A stretch of 64,000 nt of DNA, taken from GCA-2737725 sp033763995. Its GTDB lineage: Bacteria; Pseudomonadota; Alphaproteobacteria; Rhodospirillales; Rhodospirillaceae. The position numbers and the translations under genes were made by a program. Shown here piece after piece: positions 1 to 8,236 of this stretch. The notes beneath the pieces were generated by a model. That model saw nothing but the letters and a program-made list of their open reading frames with translations. It had not been told where the DNA came from and searched no databases. The DNA is taken from positions 96,834-160,833 of the forward strand of contig JANRJL010000061.1 of the NCBI GenBank assembly GCA_033763995.1. Direction: 5' to 3'. Numbering within the stretch: position 1 is the first letter of the stretch; every line of letters begins with the position of its first letter.

Positions 1-886
1 CCTGTTTAGCGTCGATGATGCCCCGACGGATGGCGCGGGTGCGCGCGAACAGCTTTTCGAGGGCGTCGCCATCGCCGCGACGGATGGCGCGCTGCATGGC
101 GGTCAGGTCCTCGGAGAAGCGCTGCAGGATTTCCAGCGTCGCGTCCTTGTTGTTCAAGAAAATATCGCGCCACATGACGGGATCCGAGGCAGCGATGCGC
201 GTGAAATCACGGAACCCCGAGGCCGAGTATTGAATGACTTCTTGCTTCAGATCGTCCGCCAGGTCGTCGGCCGTGCCGACAATGGTGAAGGCGATTAAGT
301 GCGGCAGATGAGACGTGATGGCCAGCACCTTGTCGTGATGATCGGGCTGCATGGTCTCGAGCTTCGAGCCCGCCCGGCGCCAGAATTCCGTGACCTTGGC
401 CACGGCGCTGGGGGCTGTTCCCGGCAGCGGCGTGAGGATGCACCAGCGGTTTTGAAACAGCTCGGCGAACCCCGCCTCGGGCCCGGAGTGCTCGGTGCCC
501 GCCAAGGGATGCGCAGGAACGAAATGCACGCCCGAAGGCAAATGCGGCGCCACAGCCGCGATCACCGCCTGCTTCACCGACCCCACGTCGGTAACGATGG
601 CCCCCGGCTTCAGGTGCGAAGCGATGGCCTTGGCGATGGCTTCGTTGGTGCTGATGGGCGTGGCGATGACGACCAGGTCGGCATTTTTCGCGGCCTTTGC
701 GTAATCCGAAGTTGCTTCGTCGGCAATGCCGAGCTTGAGGCACGCATCCAGCGTTTCCCGGCGGCGCGCACAAGCGACGATTCGGCCGGCCAGTTTGTCG
801 CGCTTCATCACGCGCGCCATGGACGAGCCGATGAGCCCGATGCCGATGAAAGCCACGCGCTCGAACAGTGGCTTGGCCTCAGCCAT
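1..886 (-). CDS. tyrC: Prephenate/cyclohexadienyl dehydrogenase, 3' end beyond window
   Basis: This enzyme oxidatively decarboxylates prephenate (or arogenate) on the route to tyrosine. Read on the minus strand from the ATG at 884-886, the frame stays open to the window edge, giving about 295 visible residues; the stop lies outside. The N-terminus has the Rossmann motif GIGLIGSSMAR, then the family motifs VTDVGSVK and HPLAGTEHSG, and a helical C-terminal dimerisation domain. The start overlaps the end of hisC by 8 bases, so the two are probably co-transcribed, an arrangement common in Alphaproteobacteria. Whether it prefers prephenate or arogenate cannot be read from the sequence. Confidence 0.93.
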   Translation of the reverse strand, partial: MAEAKPLFERVAFIGIGLIGSSMARVMKRDKLAGRIVACARRRETLDACLKLGIADEATSDYAKAAKNADLVVIATPISTNEAIAKAIASHLKPGAIVTDVGSVKQAVIAAVAPHLPSGVHFVPAHPLAGTEHSGPEAGFAELFQNRWCILTPLPGTAPSAVAKVTEFWRRAGSKLETMQPDHHDKVLAITSHLPHLIAFTIVGTADDLADDLKQEVIQYSASGFRDFTRIAASDPVMWRDIFLNNKDATLEILQRFSEDLTAMQRAIRRGDGDALEKLFARTRAIRRGIIDAKQ

Positions 887-1978
887 GGGCCGCTCCCATG
901 AATTCGGCCAAGGCCGAGAGCAGCAGGTTCATCTCGTCGTCGGTGCCGATGGTGATGCGCAGGTGATCGGGCAGGCCGTAATTTTCGACTCTCCGGGCAA
1001 TGATGCCGCGCGATTGCAGAAAGACATCGGCGACGGCGGCGGTCTTGCCGTTGGCGCCGGAAAAGTGGGCGAGAATGAAATTGCCGCATTCACCTTGCAC
1101 GCCAAGCCCCAAGCCGCGCAGGCGCTGCAACGCAACACCCATCCACTTCGTGTTGTGCACTTTGGCCCGCTCGACGTGCGCGCGGTCACGCACCGCCGCA
1201 GCCGCCGCAGCTTGAGCCGGGCCGGACACATTGAACGGACTGCGCAGGCGTTCCAGTGCGTCGATGATGGATTTGGCGGCGAAGCCCCAGCCCACGCGCA
1301 GCGAGCCCAGGCCGTAAATCTTGGAGAACGTCCGCGTCGCAATGGTATTGGCGGTGCTCGCCGCAAGACTCAGGCCGTCATCATAATCGGCCTGGGTCAT
1401 GAATTCGGCGTAAGCGGCATCCAGCACAGCACAATATCCTCGCGCAGACCGGCGCGCAGGCGCGCAACGTCCACCTTGGGCAGATAGGTCCCTGTGGGGT
1501 TGTTGGGGTTGGCCAGAAAGACGATCCGGGTTGCCGGTGTGACCGCCGCGAGAATGGCATCCACATCGGCCGTCAGATAGCGTTCGGGAACTACGATCGG
1601 CTTCGCACCCACGCCGCGGGCATAGATGCCGTACATCAAAAATCCATGGGCGGTGTGAATCACTTCATCGCCGGCGCCCGCATAGGCGCGGCAAATAAGC
1701 CCCAAGATCTCGTCCGACCCGGCCCCACAAATGATGCGTGATTGATCAAGTCCGTGAACTTCGGCAATGGCTTGGCGCAACTCGCCGGAATCGCCCGGCG
1801 GATAGCGGTGCAGGCCGGATGCGCGCGTGGCATAGGCCTCCACCGCCTTGGGGCTGGGACCCAGGGCGGCCTCGTTGGACGACAGCTTAATGACCCGGGA
1901 GATCCCCTGAATGCGGGACTTTCCGCCCTCATAGATAGGGATATCCATGACCCCGGGCCGCGGTTGGGGAAGCGACAT
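879..1978 (-). pseudogene. hisC: Histidinol-phosphate aminotransferase, interrupted by a -1 frameshift
   Basis: HisC is a PLP aminotransferase that converts imidazole-acetol phosphate to histidinol phosphate; alphaproteobacterial homologues next to tyrC often also act on aromatic keto acids. The 5' part (1397-1978) encodes the substrate-binding N-terminus, KLSSNEAALGPSP, and FLANPNNPTGTY. The rest (879 to about 1427) continues in another frame with LDAAYAEF and FSKIYGLGSLRVGW, which includes the PLP-binding lysine. Both halves match one roughly 366-residue protein. Restoring one C near 1427 (CAC-CAG-CAC where CACAGCAC is seen) rejoins them as DIVLVLDAAYAEF. It could be a real inactivating deletion or a sequencing error in a short repeat. 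The fold-type I assignment is firm; functional status is unknown. Confidence 0.88.
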
Positions 1979-2064
1979 GTGCCAAAACCGATTGATGCGT
2001 CAAAAGCGCGGCCAGTCATAGTTTCTGAAGGCCTGGAAATCAAAGGCCAAATCGCAAGAAAGCG

Positions 2065-2093
2065 TTGACAGGCCCCGGCCAACGGGCTGATTT
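2065..2093 (+). promoter_or_regulatory. Candidate sigma70 promoter of metX-metW
   Basis: A perfect -35 TTGACA (2065-2070) is followed after 17 bases by TGATTT (2088-2093), a weak -10. It lies in the divergent hisC/metX gap, 61 bases before the metX ATG. A second -10-like TAGAAT (2122-2127) lies inside the downstream hairpin and could be used instead. Confidence 0.4.
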
Positions 2094-2137
2094 GCTTGTC
2101 TTTCCAGCATTCTGGCGGCGCTAGAATGAGGCAAATC
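2089..2137 (+). promoter_or_regulatory. Structured metX leader with nested inverted repeats
   Basis: GATTTGC (2089-2095) pairs exactly with GCAAATC (2131-2137). Inside it, CATTCT (2108-2113) pairs exactly with AGAATG (2123-2128). The metX ATG follows 17 bases later. In Alphaproteobacteria metX is often under a SAM-II riboswitch. This leader has CTGATTT and GCTAGAA at roughly SAM-II-like spacing, but I could not find the pseudoknot pairing, so it is called only as a structured leader. Confidence 0.4.
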
Positions 2138-2153
2138 GAGACCCTGAACGACC

Positions 2154-3335
2154 ATGACGGCCACGACCACATCGGCTTCGTCCCAACCGCGCGATACGGC
2201 CCTTGAGCCGAAAATCGTCCTGGCGGAGCCGTTGCTGTTGCAATCGGGCGAGCAGTTGCCCTCGGCCACCATCGCCTACCAGACCTACGGCACACTCAAC
2301 GCCGCCAAGACCAACGCCATTGTCGTTTGCCATGCCTTGACTGGGGATCAATACGTTGTCGGCACCCATCCCGTGACCGGCAAGCGCGGGTGGTGGGACG
2401 ACTTGGTGGGGCCCGGTAAAGTCATCGACACCGATCGTTACTTCGTCGTCTGCGCCAATGTCATCGGCGGCTGCATGGGCTCCAGCGGCCCGAAGGAAAT
2501 CAACCCCGCCACGGGGCGGCCGTGGGGCCTGCGCTTTCCGGTTATCACCATCCGCGACATGGTGTTGGCGCAAGCGAAACTGCTCGATCACCTCGGCATC
2601 GAGAAAGTGCTGTGCGTGCTGGGCGGGTCCATGGGTGCCATGCAGGTGCTGGAGTGGGCCCATCGCTACCCGGACCGCGTCTTCGCCGCCGTTCCCATTG
2701 CCGGGTCCTATCGCCATTCGGCCCAGAACATCGCGTTCCACGAAGTCGGCCGACAAGCCATCATGGCGGACCCCGACTGGAGCCACGGCAATTACCTCGA
2801 AGAAAACAAGATTCCTAAGCGCGGGTTGGCAGTGGCGCGCATGGCCGCGCACATCACCTATCTTTCGGAATCGGCGCTGCATCGGAAGTTCGGACGGCGG
2901 CTGCAGGATCGCACAGCCCTGACTTACGGCTTTGACGCCGACTTTCAGGTGGAAAGTTATTTGCGGCATCAGGGCTATACCTTCGTCGACCGTTTCGACG
3001 CCAACAGCTACCTCTACATCACTCGCGCCATGGATTACTTCGATCTGGCGGGCGAGAATGGTGGCGTGCTGGCCAATGCGTTTAGGGGTTCGCCCGTGCG
3101 GTTCTGTCTGATCTCGTTCACGTCGGACTGGTTGTTCCCCACGGCCGAGAGTCGCGCCATCGTTCATGCACTGAATGCGGTCGCGGCCAACGTCAGCTTC
3201 GTCGAGATCGAATCCGACAAGGGCCACGACGCCTTCTTGCTTGATGAACCGGAGTTTCATCAAACCCTGAAGGGTTTCATTGACGGCTGCGCCGAGGCGC
3301 GGGGCATTCCGCGAGCGCCACGAGGCGCGTCATGA
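2154..3335 (+). CDS. metX: Homoserine O-acyltransferase MetX
   Basis: A 393-residue alpha/beta-hydrolase-fold enzyme that activates homoserine by O-acylation, the first committed step of methionine synthesis. The HALTGD segment, NVIGGCMGSSGP, the nucleophile elbow GGSMGAMQ, a late Asp (SDWLFP) and the catalytic His in DKGHDAF are all in the expected order. Length is typical. The ATG at 2154 follows the structured leader. Its stop overlaps the metW start as ATGA, so translation is coupled. MetX proteins may use acetyl- or succinyl-CoA; I do not assign the acyl donor. Normal composition for the window. Confidence 0.95.
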   Translation: MTATTTSASSQPRDTALEPKIVLAEPLLLQSGEQLPSATIAYQTYGTLNAAKTNAIVVCHALTGDQYVVGTHPVTGKRGWWDDLVGPGKVIDTDRYFVVCANVIGGCMGSSGPKEINPATGRPWGLRFPVITIRDMVLAQAKLLDHLGIEKVLCVLGGSMGAMQVLEWAHRYPDRVFAAVPIAGSYRHSAQNIAFHEVGRQAIMADPDWSHGNYLEENKIPKRGLAVARMAAHITYLSESALHRKFGRRLQDRTALTYGFDADFQVESYLRHQGYTFVDRFDANSYLYITRAMDYFDLAGENGGVLANAFRGSPVRFCLISFTSDWLFPTAESRAIVHALNAVAANVSFVEIESDKGHDAFLLDEPEFHQTLKGFIDGCAEARGIPRAPRGAS

Positions 3336-3982
3336 ACCGCATTGACCCAGCGACTGCCTCGGGCTTCAAGCCGGCCAAACGCATCCGCATCGACCTGCAA
3401 CTGGTGGCGGACTTGGTCGCGCCTAACACACGTGTGCTCGACGTGGGCTGCGGCGACGGCACGCTGCTGGCCTATTTGGCGGCCTTCAAGCAGGTCGACG
3501 GACGCGGGCTTGAAATCTCCATGGCCAAGGCGCGGGCCGCCGTGAGCCAGGGACTTTCCGTGATTCAAGGCAACCTCGAGACCGACCTCAAGGACTACCC
3601 GGCCGGGGCCTTCGACTACGCCATCCTCAGCCAGACGCTGCAGGCCACGCACAATCCGCGCGCGGTGTTGGGCGAGTTGTTGCGCATCGCCAAGCGCGCC
3701 ATCGTGTCGTTTCCCAATTTCGGCCATTGGCACGTGCGTTGGTCCTTGCTCGTGGGCGGACGCATGCCCATGACGCCGACCCTGCCGGAGCGCTGGTACG
3801 ACACGCCGAACATTCACCTGTGCACGATTCTCGATTTCGTCGATCTGTGCGCCGACACGGGTGTGAAGATCGAGCAGGGCTTCGCCCTGGACGGCGACGG
3901 CCTGAAGCAAAGCGTCAGCGCCACGGGCTGGCTGGCGAACCTGTTCGGCCAGCAAGCGGTTTTCGTGCTGACAAAAGTCTAG
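3332..3982 (+). CDS. metW: Methionine biosynthesis protein MetW
   Basis: A 216-residue class I SAM-methyltransferase-like protein that is the usual partner of MetX in proteobacteria. The Gly-rich motif VLDVGCGDGTLLAYL lies near residue 35, followed by EISMAKARAAV and the MetW-typical FPNFGHWHVRW and LPERWYDTPNIHLC segments. It overlaps metX by four bases (ATGA). Known work places MetW as required together with MetX for homoserine acylation in some species; direct methyl transfer is unproven. Its stop TAG lies in a CTAG that also supplies the stop of the convergent methyltransferase. Confidence 0.94.
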   Translation: MNRIDPATASGFKPAKRIRIDLQLVADLVAPNTRVLDVGCGDGTLLAYLAAFKQVDGRGLEISMAKARAAVSQGLSVIQGNLETDLKDYPAGAFDYAILSQTLQATHNPRAVLGELLRIAKRAIVSFPNFGHWHVRWSLLVGGRMPMTPTLPERWYDTPNIHLCTILDFVDLCADTGVKIEQGFALDGDGLKQSVSATGWLANLFGQQAVFVLTKV

Positions 3983-4743
3983 GCCTCGATACCGCGGGAC
4001 GACGTCGACGATTGGCCGATGCCGTCGACGGCCGGGCGAACAGCGCCCACCGTGCTGCGCGCAGGCTTCAGCAACGCATTGAGCGGCACGGCGTAAATTT
4101 GCTTTTCCGCCTCGACGATATGCACACCCGCGAAGGTGGGCGCCCACCGCGCGCCGATGCGGTCCAGCGCCGCGGCCCAGCCCGCGAAAAGGCGCCACAT
4201 CACCGGCGGTAGGAAAACCGCGGTGGCCGTTTGGCGCGGCGTGAACATCCCGTCACGGAGCGCCCGCATCAACTGCGATTGGGAATAGGGACGGCCATGG
4301 GCGAAGGGCGAGGGCTCGAAACGCGCCCACAGCCCACGGCGATTGGCGACGACGAACATCACGCGCCCGCCGTCGGCCAGCACCCGCCAACACTCGCGCA
4401 TGAAGAGCTGTGGTTGCGCGGTGGCTTCGAGGCAGTGCACGATCAGCAGCCGATCGATGGCGCGGTCGGGAAACGGTAGGGCGAATTCCTCGGCCAGGCA
4501 GGTCAGGCTGGGTGCGTCGTCAGGCCAGCGCATGACCCCCTGTCCCGGCGGCATGACCGCCATGACGCGCTCGGCATCGTCGCGCAGCGAAGCCAAATAG
4601 GGCGTAGCAAATCCCACGCCGGCCACGCGCTGGCCGACAAGGGTCGGCCACATGTCACGGATTTGGCGTGCGATGAGCCGCCGCACCAGTCGCCCCAAAG
4701 CCCCGCCGTAAAAGTCGCGCAGATCGACGACATCAAGCCACAT
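3979..4743 (-). CDS. Class I SAM-dependent methyltransferase, methyltransferase-11 type
   Basis: A 254-residue protein with a degenerate SAM-binding fold: VAGVGFATPYLA replaces the usual GxGxG loop, then FPDRAIDRLLIVHCLE and ECWRVLADGGRVMFVVANRRG form the later strands of the Rossmann domain. I place the start at the ATG at 4743 (MWLDVVDLRDFY, preceded by GGGGA) rather than an upstream TTG at 4779. Similar alphaproteobacterial proteins are of unknown substrate. It converges on metW, sharing the CTAG that ends both genes. The C-terminal 40 residues are low complexity. Confidence 0.8.
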   Translation of the reverse strand: MWLDVVDLRDFYGGALGRLVRRLIARQIRDMWPTLVGQRVAGVGFATPYLASLRDDAERVMAVMPPGQGVMRWPDDAPSLTCLAEEFALPFPDRAIDRLLIVHCLEATAQPQLFMRECWRVLADGGRVMFVVANRRGLWARFEPSPFAHGRPYSQSQLMRALRDGMFTPRQTATAVFLPPVMWRLFAGWAAALDRIGARWAPTFAGVHIVEAEKQIYAVPLNALLKPARSTVGAVRPAVDGIGQSSTSSRGIEA

Positions 4744-5004
4744 GAGCGAACCATCCCCAAGGCGCCACCATAGGGACAAAGACGCCCCAAAACAGGAGCA
4801 TTTTCAAGGCCCTCAACCACCGGCTAAGCCCTTTGTTTAGTTATGTTTTTCGGCTTGCGCGGCGGGAGCGATTGGACCACACTTACGCGAACCGCCAACT
4901 GAAGGATTCTTGCTGTCCTTAGCTGGCAAGGGATTGTTTGGTCGGCAATTGACATCATGGTCGTGCGAGACTTGGGGATAGGGGCTGTGATTGGGGAACA
5001 TACG

Positions 5005-5787
5005 ATGGCTGGGATGCGTATAGCCGGGGGGCGCCTCCACTTGCGTGGCTTTACCCTGATCGAGATCGCAATCGTCTTGGTGGTGATCGGACTGGTCGTT
5101 TCCGGCGGGCTGCTGGCCGTGTCGCCAGTTGTACAAAGCGCCAAGATCAGCGAAACCAAGCAGAAGATGGCCCGGGTCGAGACGGCACTGCTGGCCTATG
5201 TCATCTCTAATTCCTGTTTGCCTTGCCCTGCCGTTGGGGCAACAGCCTCCGGAGCTGCTAACGCAGGACAATCACAAAACAATACCCCTGGCTTTTATAC
5301 GACCGGATGCGCTGCTGGCTGCCAGTTATTACAGGGTGTTGTTCCATGGAACACGCTTGGCATTGCAGAGGAGGAGGCATCGGACGGCTGGGGTCGGCGT
5401 TTCAGCTATGCTCTGGGAGCAGGAGTGACGGCAACAAGCTCCATGACCAGAACAACGACTTTGCCGACCGTAACGACGTCTTTGACGATTCAAGACCCTG
5501 CGGGAGCAAACCTCATAACGACCAACGTTGCCTACGCAATCATTAGCCACGGCGTCGACGGTTCGTTTGGATTCGCTGTTAACACTGGAGCTGTTCTTGC
5601 CGATCGGTATGCGCAGGGCGCTCTGGGCGTGGGGCAAGACGTCAATGGCGAAAACACCCGGACAGTGGCCACTGGACAAGTCAATAATTCCAACGGAACT
5701 GCTTACTTTGACGACCTCGTTACATTTCGAACAGCCGCTCAAATCACATTAAGCTGCGGCGCCGGCAGCTGTGGAAATCCGAACTAA
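5005..5787 (+). CDS. Prepilin-type protein, Cys-rich minor pilin or tip candidate
   Basis: A 260-residue protein with a type IV prepilin leader: G before FTLIEIAIVLVVIGLVV, with Glu at position 5 of the mature form. The exported part starts with a helix (SETKQKMARVETALLAYV), then SCLPCPAVG, a motif often seen in this pilin subgroup, further Cys in GCAAGC, and a Cys pair in the last dozen residues, so several disulfides are likely. I use the ATG at 5005, preceded by GGGGA; an in-frame GTG at 4957 is less likely. Base composition is visibly lower in GC than its neighbours. It heads a plus-strand group with the transglycosylase, pilT and pilU. Role as minor pilin or adhesive tip is inferred. Confidence 0.85.
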   Translation: MAGMRIAGGRLHLRGFTLIEIAIVLVVIGLVVSGGLLAVSPVVQSAKISETKQKMARVETALLAYVISNSCLPCPAVGATASGAANAGQSQNNTPGFYTTGCAAGCQLLQGVVPWNTLGIAEEEASDGWGRRFSYALGAGVTATSSMTRTTTLPTVTTSLTIQDPAGANLITTNVAYAIISHGVDGSFGFAVNTGAVLADRYAQGALGVGQDVNGENTRTVATGQVNNSNGTAYFDDLVTFRTAAQITLSCGAGSCGNPN

Positions 5788-5817
5788 CGCATCGTGTGTT
5801 CGGACATGGGGATGGGG

Positions 5818-6966
5818 ATGAAGAACGCATTAGCTACACTCGGCCTCGCGGCGGTCGCGCTGCTTGAATTCGAACCGGCTGCGCACGCGCAAAGCGCAGA
5901 TCGCGACTGCCTGCGCTACGTCCAAAGTTATGAGCGTTCCATGCGCATCCCGCAAGGATTGCTCATGGCAATTGCCTATACCGAATCAGGCCGCGATCTC
6001 GGAAACGGCGAACGCGCGCCATGGCCCTGGACGATCAATGTCGGCGGCGACGGACGCTACTTCGATACCAAGGAGCAAGCTGTTGCGACCGTGCGGCGGC
6101 TGCTTGACGAAGGTCAACGCTCCATCGACGTCGGCTGCATGCAGATCAACCTGCGCTATCACCCCAACGCCTTTCGCGACATCGAGACCGCGTTCGATCC
6201 CGGCGCCAACGTAGCTTACGGCGCGCAATACTTGCGCTCGCTTTATCGCCTTCAAGGATCTTGGCCCAAGGCGGTCGAGCGCTATCATAGTTCCGATGAC
6301 GGCCGGCGCGAGGAATACCGCGAGCGGGTGGTGTCGTTCTGGAACACCGACGCGCGCAAAATGATCTTGAGCGCGGTCGCCGCCGAAGACACCGACACGC
6401 CCTATCACCGCGCCGTGCGCGATTACGCCGCCGGCCGCTACTCCGAGGCGCTCGACAAGTACCAAGGCATCATCGACAAGTCCCCGCAAGATCGCCTTGC
6501 CCTGCTCGGCATCGCCATGTCGTTCGATAAGCTCGGCCGCTCCCGCGAGGCACAGCAGGCTTACATGAAGGCGCTGACGGTGGAGCCCGATAACGAGGCG
6601 GTTCTGTCGCGCATCATCCAGATCGCGTCGACGTTGCCCCCGTCCGAGGCGCGCACGCAACTCGAAAACCTGATGAAAACAGGCGCCGATCGCCACGAAA
6701 TCTTGGCCGCTCTGGCCGAGGTCACGAGCGCCTCGGGCGACGACAACCAGGCGCTGGCCTATATCTCGTCCGCGATTCAAAAAGAGCCTGGCGTGGCCAT
6801 GTACCACCTGAATGCCGGCATCCTGGCCGATCGCCTGAAACAGACGCAAAATGCGGCTTTGGCCTACGCCGAATTCTTGCGCATTTTCGACGCGAACCCC
6901 GTGATTACCGACACACCCGTGGACGGCATTCGCGATCGGCTGCGCTATCTCAAGGCGATGATGTAA
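5818..6966 (+). CDS. Lytic transglycosylase (SLT) with C-terminal TPR repeats
   Basis: A 382-residue secreted protein. A signal peptide ends near AAHAQS. The SLT domain follows with the catalytic Glu in AIAYTESGRD, then VGCMQINLRYHP and VAYGAQYLRSL. From about residue 195 the protein has three or four TPR-like helical repeats (YSEALDKYQGIID, GRSREAQQAYMKAL). It should cut peptidoglycan, probably to let the pilus through the wall, since pilin and pilT genes flank it. The start was chosen at the third of three closely spaced ATGs (5806, 5812, 5818), which has GGGGA upstream and leads directly into the signal peptide. The SLT-TPR fusion is less usual than a stand-alone SLT. Confidence 0.88.
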   Translation: MKNALATLGLAAVALLEFEPAAHAQSADRDCLRYVQSYERSMRIPQGLLMAIAYTESGRDLGNGERAPWPWTINVGGDGRYFDTKEQAVATVRRLLDEGQRSIDVGCMQINLRYHPNAFRDIETAFDPGANVAYGAQYLRSLYRLQGSWPKAVERYHSSDDGRREEYRERVVSFWNTDARKMILSAVAAEDTDTPYHRAVRDYAAGRYSEALDKYQGIIDKSPQDRLALLGIAMSFDKLGRSREAQQAYMKALTVEPDNEAVLSRIIQIASTLPPSEARTQLENLMKTGADRHEILAALAEVTSASGDDNQALAYISSAIQKEPGVAMYHLNAGILADRLKQTQNAALAYAEFLRIFDANPVITDTPVDGIRDRLRYLKAMM

Positions 6967-7024
6967 GCCACGGTCGAAACACGTCCGCTGACGCTCGGCG
7001 ATCAGCGGCTTATTGGAGGGGATG

Positions 7025-8182
7025 ATGGATATCACCGAACTTTTGTCGTTCGCGCAAAAGAACAAAGCCTCCGACCTGCATTTGGTCGCGGGCAAGGAGC
7101 CCATGGTGCGCATCGATGGGGGCTTGCGGCCGATCAAGACCGGCGATCTCAGCCCGGACACCGTCAAGGACATGATCTACAACATCATGACCGAGGAGCA
7201 GCGCGCCGAGTACGAGGCCGAGAAGGAAATCGACTTTGCCGTGGCCTTCGGCACGGAATCGCGCTTTCGCGTCAACGCCTACACGACGACCACGGGCTCG
7301 GCGGCGGCCTTCCGCGAGATTCCCACGAAGATCCCCACCCTGGAGCAGCTTAACGCCCCGGAAATTTTTAAGCAGTTTGCTTCGATCGAACGCGGCATGG
7401 TGTTGGTGACGGGGCCGACGGGATCGGGAAAATCCACCACGCTGTCGGCGATGATCGACTATATGAACTCCAACACAGATCTGCACATCCTCACCGTCGA
7501 GGACCCGGTCGAGTTCGTTCATCCCAAGAAGCGCGCCTTGATCAATCACCGCGAAGTGGGCCGCCACACCAAATCCTTCGCGAGGGCGCTCAAGTCGGCC
7601 TTGCGCGAGGACCCCGACGTGATTCTGGTGGGCGAAATGCGCGATCACGAGACGATTTCCCTGGCCCTGACGGCGGCCGAGACCGGCCACTTGGTCATGG
7701 GCACGCTGCACACCAGCTCGGCGGCCAAGACCGTGGACCGCATTATCGACGTGTTCCCGGCGGGCGATAAGGAAATGGTGCGCGCCATGATCGCGGGCTC
7801 GTTGCAAGCCGTGATCAGTCAGGTCCTGCTGAAGCGCAAGGGCGGCGGGCGTGCCGCCGCGCACGAGATCATGGTCGGCACAAACGCCATTCGCAACCTG
7901 ATCCGCGAGAACAAGGTGCCGCAGGTTTACTCGATGATTCAGGTAGGCATGCGCTACGGCATGCAGACAATGGACGATTCGATCCGCAAGCTGGTGGACG
8001 CCGGCACCGTCGATGCTTCTGAGGCCGGGGAAATGCTGAAGATGTTGAGCGGCGGCGAAGAAGTCGGCGGCGGCGGGTCGCAACCCGGCGGCGCGAAGCC
8101 CGCGCCCGCCCCTGCGCCCGCCGCGGCACCGCACGCCACCCCGGCCGGGGCGGAACCGAAGAAGTCCCGTTCCTTGTTCTGA
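7025..8182 (+). CDS. pilT: Type IV pilus retraction ATPase PilT
   Basis: A 385-residue hexameric ATPase that depolymerises pili. It has Walker A GPTGSGKSTT, the Asp box EDPVEFVH, Walker B VILVGEMRD, the His box TGHLVMGTLHT and the PilT-specific motif AIRNLIRENK. The start MDITELL (ATG 7025) follows GGAGGGG; ATG 7022 is also possible. The last 50 residues are an Ala/Pro/Gly-rich tail longer than in classical PilT. pilU follows 54 bases downstream and both belong to the plus-strand arm of the pilus region, so pili from this locus are expected to be retractile. Confidence 0.95.
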   Translation: MDITELLSFAQKNKASDLHLVAGKEPMVRIDGGLRPIKTGDLSPDTVKDMIYNIMTEEQRAEYEAEKEIDFAVAFGTESRFRVNAYTTTTGSAAAFREIPTKIPTLEQLNAPEIFKQFASIERGMVLVTGPTGSGKSTTLSAMIDYMNSNTDLHILTVEDPVEFVHPKKRALINHREVGRHTKSFARALKSALREDPDVILVGEMRDHETISLALTAAETGHLVMGTLHTSSAAKTVDRIIDVFPAGDKEMVRAMIAGSLQAVISQVLLKRKGGGRAAAHEIMVGTNAIRNLIRENKVPQVYSMIQVGMRYGMQTMDDSIRKLVDAGTVDASEAGEMLKMLSGGEEVGGGGSQPGGAKPAPAPAPAAAPHATPAGAEPKKSRSLF

Positions 8183-8236
8183 ATCTCGGCACCTTAAGTC
8201 GACGAAAAGAGCCTTTGACTGTTGGGGAGCACGCTC

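Noticed and set aside
2089..2137. Canonical SAM-II riboswitch before metX
   Set aside because: Some core letters fit, but the pseudoknot pairing between the first loop and the 3' strand could not be found; reported only as a structured leader.
2121..3263. 380-residue minus-strand open frame
   Set aside because: Antisense to metX, whose catalytic motifs are complete.
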